From Sphingomonas morindae (lineage in GTDB: Bacteria > Pseudomonadota > Alphaproteobacteria > Sphingomonadales > Sphingomonadaceae), in NCBI RefSeq assembly GCF_023822065.1, contig NZ_CP084930.1, forward strand, positions 1,752,001-1,816,000: DNA of 64,000 nt, in the 5' to 3' direction. The notes below the pieces were generated by a model. It worked only from the letters and a program-made list of their open reading frames with translations, did not search any database and had not been told where the DNA came from. Shown here piece by piece: positions 53,797-63,277 of this stretch. The stretch's first letter is position 1. Each line of letters starts with the position of its first letter. Position numbers and translations under genes: made by a program.

Positions 53797-53973
53797 TCAG
53801 GCGCCGCCCGGCTTTTCTTCGGTCTGCGAGGGGCGCGCCTTGGAGTCGGCCTCGGCGGCCTGCTTGTCCTCGGCGTTGGGGCCGGCGCTATCGCGGTTGG
53901 GCACGCCCACGCGCGCATCGCGGTTCACGCCTTCGATATCGGACGAAGGTCCGGCGGGTGGCGGCTTGGCCAT
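53797..53973 (-). CDS. 58-residue hydrophilic protein, possible stress protein
   Basis: MAKPPPAGPSSDIEGVNRDA start, rich in Pro, Ala, Glu and Lys; no Cys, no membrane segment; probably disordered. GGAG lies before the ATG. Upstream sits an EcfG-like promoter inside the end of the kinase gene. It is likely co-transcribed with the hemerythrin gene 30 bases downstream. Unrecognised family. Confidence 0.6.
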   Translation of the reverse strand: MAKPPPAGPSSDIEGVNRDARVGVPNRDSAGPNAEDKQAAEADSKARPSQTEEKPGGA

Positions 53974-54002
53974 AGCGTCTCCGATCCTAGTTGGATCGGT
54001 TA

Positions 54003-56966
54003 TCAACAGGTTGGCGGCGTCGCTGTTCCGGCCAGCGTCAGCAGCAGCGCCCGCGCCAGCTCGTCGCGCCGGAACGGCTTGGCGAGATGGGGGAGATCGG
54101 GCGCAAGCTTTTCGAGATCGGCATAGCCCGAGATGATCAGCACCGGCAGCGTCGGGCGCGGGCCGCGGGCGGCGCGCGCCAATTCGCTCCCGCTCATGCC
54201 GGGCATGAGATGATCGCTCACCAGCAGATCGGGATCCAGCCCCTTGTCCAGCAGCGCCAGCGCGCGTTCGGCCGAGTCCGCCTCGACCACGCGATAGCCC
54301 AGATCGATCAGCATTTCCGCCGTGGTCGCGCGGACGATCGCCTCGTCATCCACCAGCAGCGCAAGGCCGGCCTGCTCGGTCGCCGCGCCATTCCCGGCAT
54401 GGGGCTCGGCCAGCCGCGGCGCGCGCTCGTCCACCGGCAGCCACAATTCGGCGCGCGTGCCCACGCCCGGCGTGCTGGCCAGCCGCAGCGTGCCGCCAAG
54501 CTGGCGGGCCAGGCCATGCACCATCGACAGGCCCAGCCCGGTGCCGCGTCCGAGGCCCTTGGTGGAAAAGAAGGGCTCGACCGCGCGGGCGAGGGTTTCG
54601 GCGTCCATGCCGATGCCGGTATCGGTCAGCGCCAGCAGGATGTAGCGGCCGGGCGCGAGTTCGGCGGGGCGATCGGTGGCGACGCGCACCTCGATGCCCA
54701 GCGCGCCGCCCTCGGGCATGGCGTCTCGCGCGTTCACGGCGAGGTTGAGCAGCGCCATCTCCAGCTGATTGGCATCGGCATGGGCGCGCGGCAGGCCGGC
54801 GGGCGCATCCACGGTGATGCGGATCTGCGGGCCGGAGGTGCGCGTGATCAGCTCGGCCATGCCCGCCACCAGCGCCGACAGATCCACCGGCTGGGGCTGG
54901 AGCGGCTGGCGGCGTGCGAAGGCGAGCAGGCGATGCACCAGCGTGCTCGCGCGCTCGGCCGATTGCAGCGCCCCGTCGATCAGCCGCTGCATCCGCGCAT
55001 CGTCCAGCCCGCGCCGCGACAGCATGTCCAGGCTGCCCAAGATCGGGGTGAGGAGATTGTTGAAATCATGCGCCACGCCGCCGGTCAGCTGGCCGATCGC
55101 CTCCATCTTCTGGCTCTGGCGCAGTGCCTCCTCGGCATCGCGCAGCGCCGCTTCGCGCGCCTTTTCCTCGGTGATGTCGCGGCCATAGGCATAGACGAGA
55201 TCGCCCTCGCGCGAGGTGTGCCACGAGATCCAGCGCAGCCCGCCCTGCTTGTGGCGGAAGCGGTTCTCGAAGGCGGTGAGATCATGATCCGCCACCGCCC
55301 GGGCGAGGCCGGCGATGGTGCGCTCGGCATCTTCCTCGGCGAGGAAGGCGAGGAAGCTGCGGCCGATCACCTCTTCCGGCGCATGGCCGAGCAGCGCCGT
55401 CCAGGCGGGATTGACCGCGCGGAAAATGCCGTCGGCGCCGATCACCACCAGCAGATCGCGCGAGTTGCGCCAGACCCGGTCGCGCTCGGCGGTGCGCTCG
55501 GCGACCCGGCGCTCGAGCGTGGCGTTGAGCTCGCGCAGCCGGGCCTCGGTCGCCTTGCGGGCGGTGATGTCGATGGTGGTGCCCAGCACGCGCACGCAGC
55601 GCCCCTCGGCGTCGAACAGGCCGCGCCCCTTGGCGGCGACCCAGCGGATGCGCCCGTCGCGCGGATCGACCGTGCGATATTCGACATCATAGACGGCGCG
55701 CCGCGCCGGATCGAAGGCGGCGGCGAAGGCGAGGGTGGTCGCCTCGCGATCCTCGGGATGCAGGCCCGCGTAGAAGGTGTCGAGCGTGACCGGCGCCTCC
55801 GGCTCCACGCCGAACATGGCGCGGACGCGCGCGTCCCAGAACAAGGTGTCGGACACGCGGTCCACGTCCCACAGGCCGATATCGGCGGCGGCGATGGCGA
55901 GGCGCAGCTGCTCCTCGCGGCGCTTCAGCGCCTGCTCGCTGCGCTGCTGGCGCGTTTCGGCGCGGGCGCGTTCATAGGCGGCCCAGGTGCGATCGGCGAC
56001 TTCCAGCGCCAGATCGGCATCGGCGGTGCGCCATGGGCGCGGCCGATCATGGCCGATGAAGAGCATGGCGGTGGTCCGCCCGTCGCGGCAGATCGGCGCC
56101 GCCAGCAGCGCGCGCACGCCGAGTGAGGCGAGCGGCAGGCGGCAGGCCATCGCGGCGGTGTCGGCGGCGGCGTCCTCGATCCGCACGATGCGGCCGAGAT
56201 CGAGCGCCGCGCGGCGCGTGGGATCGAGCAGATCGTCGAGCGCGACGCGATCGCCCGGCAGGCTCGCCAGCGGCCCGCGCGCGACATGGGCGTGCAGGAT
56301 CCGCGCCTGGCCCAGTTCGGGCTCGAGTTCGGCATAGCCGACACAGGCCACGTCCAGCCGCTGGGCGACGGCGGCGGTGGCGGTGGCGAGCATCTCCCGC
56401 CCGTTGAGCCCGCGCTCGCGCAGCCGGTCGCTGAGCTCCAGCAGAAAGGCCTGGCGCTGCTCGCGCTCGCGGATGCGATCGGCGGTGAGCACGCGCTGGG
56501 TGCTGTCCACCACCAGCGCCAGCACGCCCGCGGCCCGGCCACTCTCGTCGAGCAGCGGCGAATAGGACAGGTCCATCCAGACCTGCTCGGCCTCGCCATG
56601 CCGGTAGAGGATGAGCGGCTGTTCGCGATAGCTGAGCGTCTCGCCGGCGAGCACGCTGTCCAGCACATGGCGGTTGAACGGCTCCGCCTCGGGCCAGCTT
56701 TCGAGCACCGAGCGCCCCAGGGCGGCCGGGTGGCGCGGCCCGCACACATCGGCATAGCCCTGATTATAGACGGCGATCCCGCGCGGCCCCCAGAGCGCGA
56801 CGCTGGCGACGGGGGAGAGGAGCAGGCTTTGGGTGACGGCGCGCTGCAAGGGCGACCAATCGGCCAGCGGGCCGAGCGGCGTCTCCGCCCAGCGGTGCGC
56901 GCGCAGCACCGCGCCCATGGCGCCGCCGCCATGCGGCCGCCAGCCGCGCTCGTCTTCGTCCGCCAT
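54003..56966 (-). CDS. Hybrid sensor histidine kinase (PAS/GAF/PAS/PAS-HK-REC)
   Basis: About 987 residues. Order from the N-terminus: a PAS-like region (residues about 30-165, [19 protein letters not shown]), a GAF domain (about 180-330), two PAS domains (about 340-480, with [18 protein letters not shown], and 495-620), HisKA with [20 protein letters not shown], an ATPase domain ([37 protein letters not shown]), and a C-terminal receiver ([20 protein letters not shown]). The His of AHDFNN is the phospho-acceptor. Soluble, probably senses a cytoplasmic ligand or light/redox via its PAS and GAF domains. Its 3' end contains the EcfG-like promoter for the stress genes. Confidence 0.92.
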   Translation of the reverse strand: MADEDERGWRPHGGGAMGAVLRAHRWAETPLGPLADWSPLQRAVTQSLLLSPVASVALWGPRGIAVYNQGYADVCGPRHPAALGRSVLESWPEAEPFNRHVLDSVLAGETLSYREQPLILYRHGEAEQVWMDLSYSPLLDESGRAAGVLALVVDSTQRVLTADRIREREQRQAFLLELSDRLRERGLNGREMLATATAAVAQRLDVACVGYAELEPELGQARILHAHVARGPLASLPGDRVALDDLLDPTRRAALDLGRIVRIEDAAADTAAMACRLPLASLGVRALLAAPICRDGRTTAMLFIGHDRPRPWRTADADLALEVADRTWAAYERARAETRQQRSEQALKRREEQLRLAIAAADIGLWDVDRVSDTLFWDARVRAMFGVEPEAPVTLDTFYAGLHPEDREATTLAFAAAFDPARRAVYDVEYRTVDPRDGRIRWVAAKGRGLFDAEGRCVRVLGTTIDITARKATEARLRELNATLERRVAERTAERDRVWRNSRDLLVVIGADGIFRAVNPAWTALLGHAPEEVIGRSFLAFLAEEDAERTIAGLARAVADHDLTAFENRFRHKQGGLRWISWHTSREGDLVYAYGRDITEEKAREAALRDAEEALRQSQKMEAIGQLTGGVAHDFNNLLTPILGSLDMLSRRGLDDARMQRLIDGALQSAERASTLVHRLLAFARRQPLQPQPVDLSALVAGMAELITRTSGPQIRITVDAPAGLPRAHADANQLEMALLNLAVNARDAMPEGGALGIEVRVATDRPAELAPGRYILLALTDTGIGMDAETLARAVEPFFSTKGLGRGTGLGLSMVHGLARQLGGTLRLASTPGVGTRAELWLPVDERAPRLAEPHAGNGAATEQAGLALLVDDEAIVRATTAEMLIDLGYRVVEADSAERALALLDKGLDPDLLVSDHLMPGMSGSELARAARGPRPTLPVLIISGYADLEKLAPDLPHLAKPFRRDELARALLLTLAGTATPPTC
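54005..54029 (-). promoter_or_regulatory. EcfG-like promoter upstream of the 58-residue/hemerythrin genes
   Basis: Minus strand: GGAAC (54029-54025), 17 bases, GTTGAT (from 54007). The same GTTGAT as at the DUF2945 gene. It lies inside the 3' end of the kinase gene, 31 bases before the start at 53973. Confidence 0.5.
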
Positions 56967-57021
56967 GATCGCCCCCCGCCGAGTCGCCGCCACACCGGTA
57001 TGTGTCGGAGACTGACCGGAG

Positions 57022-59055
57022 CTACTCTATAGACCTTAATCGAACCCGGGTAGCGGCGGCGCGCGGCCGGGGTTCCAGCAGCTGCACCAGCCGCGCCGCC
57101 AGCTCGGCCTGGCGGAACGGCTTGGGTAGCAGCGGCAGGCTCGCCATCTGATTGCCCGCGAGATTGGCATAGCCGGTGGCGAGCATGATCGGCAGGGTCG
57201 GGTGGAGGCGGCGCAGCTCGGCGGCGAGATCGGCGCCGTTCATGCCGGGCATCAGATAATCGGTGATGACCAGATCGGGCGCCTCGCCTCCGCGCACAAG
57301 TTCCAGCGCCTGCGCCGCCGAATGCGCCTCGATCACATGATGGCCGAGATCGGCGAGCATCTCGGCGGTGCCGGCGCGGACCAGATCCTCGTCGTCGACC
57401 AGCAGGATGGTGGCGCGGCGCGTGCGCGGCACCTCGCCCGGCCCGGCGGCGCCGAGCTGCTCGGCATGGCCTTCGGCGATCGGCAGCCAGATTTCGGCGC
57501 GGGTGCCCTGGCCGGGCGCGCTGTGGAGCAGCAGCGCCCCGCCCGATTGCGCGGCGAGGCCATGCACCATCGACAGGCCGAGCCCGGTGCCCTTGCCCAC
57601 GCCCTTGGTGGAGTAGAAGGGCTCGATCGCGCGCTTCAGCGTCGCCGGGTCCATCCCGGTGCCGGTGTCGGTGACGGCGAGCCGCACATAGTCGCCGTGG
57701 CGCAGGCTGTGCGGATGATCCGGCCCGACCTGCTGGCGATCGATGGCGAAGCGCAGCGCGCCGCCGCCGGGCATGGCATCGCGCGCATTGACCGCGAGGT
57801 TGAGCAGAGCGAGTTCGAGCTGGCCGGGATCGACCCGCGCCGGCGGCAGATCGCCATCCGCCTCGACCGCGATCGCGATCTGCGGGCCTATGGTGCGGCC
57901 GATCAGCTCGGTCATGCCCGAGACGAGATCGTGCACGTCCACCGCGCGCGGCTCCAGCACCTGGCGCCGCGCGAAGGCGAGCAGCCGCTGCACCAGCGTC
58001 TTGGCGCGCTCGGCGCCCTGCATCGCGCCGGCGATCAGGCGGAGCGCGCGATCATCGCCGTCCAGCCGCCGCCGCAGCATGTCGAGATTGCCGACGATCG
58101 GGGTCAGGAGATTGTTGAAGTCATGCGCGACGCCGCCGGTCAGCTGGCCGATCGTCTCCATCTTCTGCATTTCGGAAAGCTGGGCGAACATCGCCTCGCG
58201 CTCCGAGACGGCGGCGACGACGCGCGCTTCCAGCGTTTCGTTGAGCCGCTTCAGCTCGGCCTCGGCGGCGCGCTGCGCGGACACATCGGTATAGGTGCCG
58301 AGCCAGCGGACCACCGCGTCGCGATCGTCCCGCACCGCCACCGCGAGGCAGAGAAAGGGGCGGGGCTGGCCGTCGCGATCGAGCAGCGGCACCGTCATCT
58401 CGAAGGGGCTGCCATCGGCCAGCGACAGCGCCCAGCGCGTGTCGATCTCGTCGAGCGCGGCCGGATCCACCGCCGCGCGCCAGCCCTGGCCGCGCGTATG
58501 ATCGGGCGAAAGCCCGGTATAGTCGCACCAGCGCCGGTTGCACCAGGTGACGCGGCCGTGCGTGTCGCTCATGAAGCAGAGCTGCGGCATGGCGTCCACC
58601 AGCGTCGCGAAATTCGCCTCGCTCACCTTGAGCGCCGCCTCGGCGCGGCGCCGCTCCGCGCGCGCGGCGGCCTCGGCCAGCGCGCGGCTGACGACATCGG
58701 GCAGGCGATGCAGCCGCTGCTTGACGACATAATCGGTGGCGCCGCGCTTCAGCGCCTCCACCGCCACATCCTCGCCGAGCGTACCCGAGACGAAGATGAA
58801 GGGGATTTCGGGCGCGGTCGCGCGGGCGATCTCCAGCGCCGCCTCGCCGTCGAAGGTCGGCAGCTGGTGATCGGCCAGGATCAGATCCCAGCCGCCGCGG
58901 TGCAGCGCGGCGACGAAATCATCGCGCGTCCACACCCGCTCCACCGCGCAATCGGCGCCGGCCTGGCGCAGATATTCGCAGATCAGATCCGCATCGATGC
59001 TGCTGTCCTCGAGATGGAGGACGTGGACGGTGGCGCCCGGCGTGGCGGCGCTCAT
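57022..59055 (-). CDS. Hybrid kinase with N-terminal and C-terminal receiver domains
   Basis: 677 residues. N-terminal receiver (VLHLEDSSIDADLICEYL, LILADHQLPTFDGEAAL, ATDYVVKQRLHRL), PAS domain (about residues 145-260, PQLCFMSDTHGRVTWCNRRW), HisKA ([20 protein letters not shown]), ATPase ([39 protein letters not shown]), and a C-terminal receiver (LLVDDEDL, LVITDYLMPGMNG). It overlaps the single-domain receiver gene by four bases (ATGA), so it is coupled to the phytochrome unit. It probably takes phosphate from the phytochrome through the small receiver. Closely resembles the kinase at 54003-56966 in its kinase core. Confidence 0.9.
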   Translation of the reverse strand: MSAATPGATVHVLHLEDSSIDADLICEYLRQAGADCAVERVWTRDDFVAALHRGGWDLILADHQLPTFDGEAALEIARATAPEIPFIFVSGTLGEDVAVEALKRGATDYVVKQRLHRLPDVVSRALAEAAARAERRRAEAALKVSEANFATLVDAMPQLCFMSDTHGRVTWCNRRWCDYTGLSPDHTRGQGWRAAVDPAALDEIDTRWALSLADGSPFEMTVPLLDRDGQPRPFLCLAVAVRDDRDAVVRWLGTYTDVSAQRAAEAELKRLNETLEARVVAAVSEREAMFAQLSEMQKMETIGQLTGGVAHDFNNLLTPIVGNLDMLRRRLDGDDRALRLIAGAMQGAERAKTLVQRLLAFARRQVLEPRAVDVHDLVSGMTELIGRTIGPQIAIAVEADGDLPPARVDPGQLELALLNLAVNARDAMPGGGALRFAIDRQQVGPDHPHSLRHGDYVRLAVTDTGTGMDPATLKRAIEPFYSTKGVGKGTGLGLSMVHGLAAQSGGALLLHSAPGQGTRAEIWLPIAEGHAEQLGAAGPGEVPRTRRATILLVDDEDLVRAGTAEMLADLGHHVIEAHSAAQALELVRGGEAPDLVITDYLMPGMNGADLAAELRRLHPTLPIMLATGYANLAGNQMASLPLLPKPFRQAELAARLVQLLEPRPRAAATRVRLRSIE

Positions 59056-59516
59056 GCGCGGGGCTGGTCCGCGTCGCGCGGCGGCGGTTCGTTCAGCACC
59101 GCCCAGAACATGCCGAGATCCTGGATCGCCTTGAAGAATTCCTCGAAGCCGACGGGCTTCACGACAAAGGCGTTCACGCCCAGCTGGTAGCTGCGCACGA
59201 GATCGCGCTCCTCGCGCGAGGAGGTCAGCATCACCACCGGCGTGTGGCGCAGCTTGGCATCCTGCTTGATCTGCTCCAGCACCTCGAGCCCGTCCACCTT
59301 GGGCAGTTTGAGGTCGAGCAGCACCACCACCGGATCGCCGCTGTTGCGGCCCTCGTACCGGCCCTTGCAAAGCAGATAGTCGAGCGCCTCGGCGCCGTCG
59401 CGCGCGACCACCACCGTATTGGCGAGCTGGCAGCGCTCCAGCGCCGCGAGCGTCAGCTCGACATCCTTCGGGCTATCCTCGACGAGCAGGATCGGGTTGA
59501 GTTCGGGTGCGTTCAT
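59052..59516 (-). CDS. Single-domain response regulator of the phytochrome (Rcp1 type)
   Basis: 154 residues, one receiver domain with no output domain: LLVEDSPKDVELT, VVVLLDLKLPKVDG (phospho-Asp), VVMLTSS and FVVKPVGFEEFF. The Asn/Asp/Lys set is complete. The ends overlap by four bases with the phytochrome gene upstream and the hybrid kinase downstream, so three proteins are made in fixed ratio. The layout phytochrome-Rcp-like receiver is known from cyanobacteria and other phytochrome operons. Confidence 0.93.
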   Translation of the reverse strand: MNAPELNPILLVEDSPKDVELTLAALERCQLANTVVVARDGAEALDYLLCKGRYEGRNSGDPVVVLLDLKLPKVDGLEVLEQIKQDAKLRHTPVVMLTSSREERDLVRSYQLGVNAFVVKPVGFEEFFKAIQDLGMFWAVLNEPPPRDADQPRA

Positions 59517-61756
59517 CCATTGGCTCCAACGGGTAGCGCGAAATAGAGGGTGGCGCCCTGATCGACCGCGCCCTCGGCCCAGACGCGCCCGCCATGACGC
59601 TGCTCGACGATCCGCTTCACATTGGCAAGGCCAATCCCGGTGCCCTCGAACTCCTCGGCGCGGTGCAGCCGCTGGAACACGCCGAAGAGCTTGCTGACAT
59701 AGGCCATGTCGAAGCCGGCGCCATTGTCGCGCACGAAGAAGATCGCCTCGCCCTCGCCGGCGCGGTGGCCGATCTCGATCACCGCCGGCGACCGCCCGCG
59801 CGTGAACTTGATCGCATTGTCGAGCAGGTTCTGGAACACCAGCCGCAGCATGGTCGGATCCGCCACGATCGCGGGAAGCGCGCCGACGCGCCACTCGATC
59901 GCGCGGCCGGCCATGTCGGGCGCGAGCTGGGCGCGCACCTCGGCGACGAGCTGCCCGATATCGATCCGGCGCGGGTGGAGCGTCGCGCGGCCCATTTGCG
60001 AGAAGCTCAGCAGATCGTCGACCAGCGTGCCCGCCGACACCGCCGATTCGATGATCGTATCGATGAAGCGCTGCCCCCGCTCGGAGATCTTGTCGGCCTC
60101 GTTCTGCCGCAGCAGCTGCGAATAGCCGACAATGTGGCGGAACGGCGCGCGGAGATCGTGCGACACCGAATAGCTGAACGCCTCAAGCTCCTTGTTCGAT
60201 CGAAGCAGCTGCTCGTTGAGCTGGGCCAGCTCCTCGGCGCGGCGCAGCACGATCTCGACGATGGCGCTGCGCAGCTGGGCGGCGGCGTCAAGCTCGGCCT
60301 CGTCCCAGGGAGCGGAACGCTCGCGCACCGTTTCCTTCCACGCCTCGAAGCTTTTGCGCGGGTGGATGCGGGCGCCCTCGGGCACCTCGCCGGGCTTGAG
60401 CGGCGATCCGCCCCAGCGCACGGTGCGCACCAGTTCGGGCCGGAACCACAGCACATAGCTGGAATGAAGCTGCGAGATGGAGATGGCCACGAGGCCGCAG
60501 GCGCTGTCCTTCAGCGCCTCGGCGCCCGGCATCTCGCCGACCAGGCTTTCGGTCGCGAACAGATCCTCCACCGGCCGCGCATCGAGCCAGGCGGTGATGC
60601 GCGCGATCGCATCCTCGCTCGGCGTGACGCCGACCGTGCGGCACTGGCCCGCCGAGACGACGGCCGCGCCCGCCGCATGGGTAAGGCCGAGAAGATCGTC
60701 CGGCGCGGCGACGAGCCCGTCGAGGAACTGCTCCTCGGCGGCCATGCGGGCGAGCAGCTGCGATTCGACCGCGCGCAAGGCGATGCGCCGCTCGGCGAGC
60801 GCGCCGCGCTCCTTGGCGACGAGCTGGAGCGACAGGATCTGGCCGAGAAAGTCGCACGCCGTGCGCACATGATAGGGCACGCGGTGCGGCGCCCGATTGT
60901 GGCAGGAGATCAGCCCCCAGAGCGCGCCGTCGCGCAGCAGCGAGATCGACATGGACGCGCCCGTGCCCATGTTGCGCATATATTCCAGATGGACGGGCGA
61001 GACGCTGCGGAGCACCGACTGGCTCAGGTCGAGCGGCGCGCCGGTCGCCGGGTGGCCCGCGGGCAGGATCGGCACCGGCACATAATCGGCATCGGCGATC
61101 AGCCGCAGACGATTGAGCCGGTAGAGTTCGCGCGCCTGGGCGGGAATGTCGCCCGCGGGGAAGCGCAGGCCGAGATAGGAGGGCAGGCGGTCATTGCCGT
61201 CTTCGGCGATGACGGTGCCGTTCCACTCGGGATCGAAGCGATAGACCAGCACGCGATCGAAGCCGGTGATGCGCCGCACCTCGCGCGCCGCGAGCGTGCC
61301 TAGCTCCTCGATCGTGCCGGCCGCCTCGAGCGCGCCGAGAAAGGCCTGGAGCGCGGGGTAGATGTGATAGAACTCGGTCGGTTCCTCCTCGATCCCCTCC
61401 TCAAGCTCGAGGATCAGCGCATCGCCCGCGCGGTGCGCGATGGCGTGGAGCCCGCGCGCGGAATGGGGCAACCGCGCCATGCCGAGATATTGCGGCGTGG
61501 TCACAGCGCCGATCGGCGCGAGCAGCGGCCGCAGCGGCGCGGGCAGGATCTCGGCCACGGGCCGGCCGATCGCCGCCTGCGCATCGAACAGGCCGAGCCC
61601 CGGCCCGCACGCGGCCTGCATCACCGCCAGCGTGGCCGGATCCAGCGCCAGCAGCGCGCCGTGCGGCTGGATCGCGCCGGGAATATGGATGGGCTCGCGC
61701 GCGCAGGCCTCGAGATCGGCGCCGCTCTTGATCGTCCCGGCCAGGCTGGTGGCCAT
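59513..61756 (-). CDS. bphP: Bacteriophytochrome photoreceptor histidine kinase
   Basis: 747 residues. PAS-GAF-PHY core then HisKA and ATPase. The biliverdin-binding Cys is Cys18 (ADLEACAREPIHIPGAIQPH). GAF carries RFPAGDIPAQARELYRLNRL, where the usual PASDIP is PAGDIP, and YMRNMGTGASMSISLL. The kinase part has FSYSVSHDLRAPFRHIVG (phospho-His) and DNGAGFD with GTGIGLANV. Red/far-red light via bound biliverdin controls phosphorylation of the following receiver. GGAGAG sits ahead of the ATG. No heme oxygenase (biliverdin source) gene is visible in the window. Confidence 0.95.
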   Translation of the reverse strand: MATSLAGTIKSGADLEACAREPIHIPGAIQPHGALLALDPATLAVMQAACGPGLGLFDAQAAIGRPVAEILPAPLRPLLAPIGAVTTPQYLGMARLPHSARGLHAIAHRAGDALILELEEGIEEEPTEFYHIYPALQAFLGALEAAGTIEELGTLAAREVRRITGFDRVLVYRFDPEWNGTVIAEDGNDRLPSYLGLRFPAGDIPAQARELYRLNRLRLIADADYVPVPILPAGHPATGAPLDLSQSVLRSVSPVHLEYMRNMGTGASMSISLLRDGALWGLISCHNRAPHRVPYHVRTACDFLGQILSLQLVAKERGALAERRIALRAVESQLLARMAAEEQFLDGLVAAPDDLLGLTHAAGAAVVSAGQCRTVGVTPSEDAIARITAWLDARPVEDLFATESLVGEMPGAEALKDSACGLVAISISQLHSSYVLWFRPELVRTVRWGGSPLKPGEVPEGARIHPRKSFEAWKETVRERSAPWDEAELDAAAQLRSAIVEIVLRRAEELAQLNEQLLRSNKELEAFSYSVSHDLRAPFRHIVGYSQLLRQNEADKISERGQRFIDTIIESAVSAGTLVDDLLSFSQMGRATLHPRRIDIGQLVAEVRAQLAPDMAGRAIEWRVGALPAIVADPTMLRLVFQNLLDNAIKFTRGRSPAVIEIGHRAGEGEAIFFVRDNGAGFDMAYVSKLFGVFQRLHRAEEFEGTGIGLANVKRIVEQRHGGRVWAEGAVDQGATLYFALPVGANG

Positions 61757-61865
61757 CAGCTCTCCTCATCGGTCCAGGGCGCGCGGCCCCCCTCCAATGC
61801 GCCGACCCCCACCCTGATAGAGGTTGGTTTCGTGCGTTTCCAGTCTGTAAAAGGCGGGACGGGCG

Positions 61866-63224
61866 TTAAAGTCCCTCGCCGCCCACCCATTGGGCATTGG
61901 CCAGCCGCCGCGCCACCGCCCAGGCCTGGCGCCGGATATCGGGCACCGCCACGATCTCCCAGAAGGCGCCGCGCGTCGGCGGGCCGAGCACCAGCAGCCG
62001 GTCCGACGCGCGGCCGTCGCGCCCGATCGCGCGCGATTGCTGATCGACATCGATGCCGATCCGCAGCGGATCGGGCCGCAACAGCCCGCGCGCGTGGAGC
62101 GCCGCGAGCAGCGGCTCGGCGGTGCGGGTGAGATTGCCCTGCGGGCCGGTGCCGTTGATGAGCCGGGCGAGCGTGAGCGACGCCACCCCGGTCTCGCCGC
62201 GCGGGCGATAGCTGAGCGCCATGCCATCGGGGCGGGGGGTGAGCGACAGGGGGGTGCCGGCGAGGATGGTGAGGCGTCCGCGTGCCTGGAGATCGGCGAG
62301 CCGTTCGGCGACGTGCGGCGCGATCCGGTGGCGATGGACATCCCACCAGGCGCGGGCGTGGCGCAGGAAGCGGCGACGCTCGGCGAGCGGCATGGCGCGC
62401 CACAGCCCCTGGGTGAAGGGGCGCAGCTCGTCCACCGCCGCGCGCCAGCCGATCGCCTCGGCGCGCGCGCGCAGCTCGGCCAGCAGCGCCCGCGCTTCGG
62501 GCGTCGGCCGCTCCGAGCGCGGCGCGGCGGCGGCGCCGGGGGGGCCGGCGGCGTGCGGCCGGGGGATGAGGCCGCGCCGCGACAAGGCGAAGATGCGGCC
62601 CTCGAAGCCCAGCCCGTCCAGCGCGAGCGCGACATCCACCATGGTGAGGCCGGTTCCGAGCACGCCGACGCAATCGCCCGGCTTCAGCCCTTCGGCCAGC
62701 GCCGGGCCCCAGGGATCGGCGATGTAGCGGCCCGCATCCAGCCCCTCCACGTCGAGGCCCGGCGGCAGCAGCGGCGGCAGATTGCCGGTGGCGAGCGCGA
62801 CCGTATCCGCCGCGATCGCGCCGCCGCCCGCCAGCCGCACGGTGGCGGCGGTGGCGCTGAAGGCGGCATCCACCGCGCTGTCGCGCACCACGCGCAGCCG
62901 ATCGCCGGCGTGGCGCTGGGTTTCGGCGAGGAGATCGTCGAGATAGGCGCCATAATCCCGGCGCGAGGCGAAGCCTTCGCGCGGGTGCAGGCCGCGCGCG
63001 GCGAGCCAGCGGAGGAAATGATCGGGCTCGTCGGGAAGCGCGCTCATCCCCGCCGCGCGCACGTTCAGCACATGCTCGGGATGGACGGTGGAATAGGCCA
63101 CGCCGCGTGCCGTTTCGGCGCGGCGCTCGATCAGCGTCGCGCGCGGGCCATCGTGGCGGAGCAGGTTGATGGCGAGCAGGGCTCCGCTGAAGCCGCCGCC
63201 GATGATCGCGACATGATCGGGCAC
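61866..63224 (-). CDS. FAD/NAD(P)-binding oxidoreductase
   Basis: 452 residues starting with GTG. N-terminal Rossmann dinucleotide fold (DHVAIIGGGFSGALLAINLL), RGVAYSTVHPEHVLNVRAAG, GVLGTGLTMVDVALALDGLG as a second dinucleotide loop, and INGTGPQGNLTRTAEPLLAA. This matches the FAD-NAD(P)-binding (HpaF-like) family often found with siderophore or iron-uptake genes; substrate unknown. An iron-type ABC ATPase gene lies 53 bases upstream on the same strand, which fits. Confidence 0.85.
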   Translation of the reverse strand: MPDHVAIIGGGFSGALLAINLLRHDGPRATLIERRAETARGVAYSTVHPEHVLNVRAAGMSALPDEPDHFLRWLAARGLHPREGFASRRDYGAYLDDLLAETQRHAGDRLRVVRDSAVDAAFSATAATVRLAGGGAIAADTVALATGNLPPLLPPGLDVEGLDAGRYIADPWGPALAEGLKPGDCVGVLGTGLTMVDVALALDGLGFEGRIFALSRRGLIPRPHAAGPPGAAAAPRSERPTPEARALLAELRARAEAIGWRAAVDELRPFTQGLWRAMPLAERRRFLRHARAWWDVHRHRIAPHVAERLADLQARGRLTILAGTPLSLTPRPDGMALSYRPRGETGVASLTLARLINGTGPQGNLTRTAEPLLAALHARGLLRPDPLRIGIDVDQQSRAIGRDGRASDRLLVLGPPTRGAFWEIVAVPDIRRQAWAVARRLANAQWVGGEGL

Positions 63225-63277
63225 GGCGCGTCTCTAGCGGCTCGCGCGCGCGAAGGGAAAGCGGGGCGCGCTGCGGT

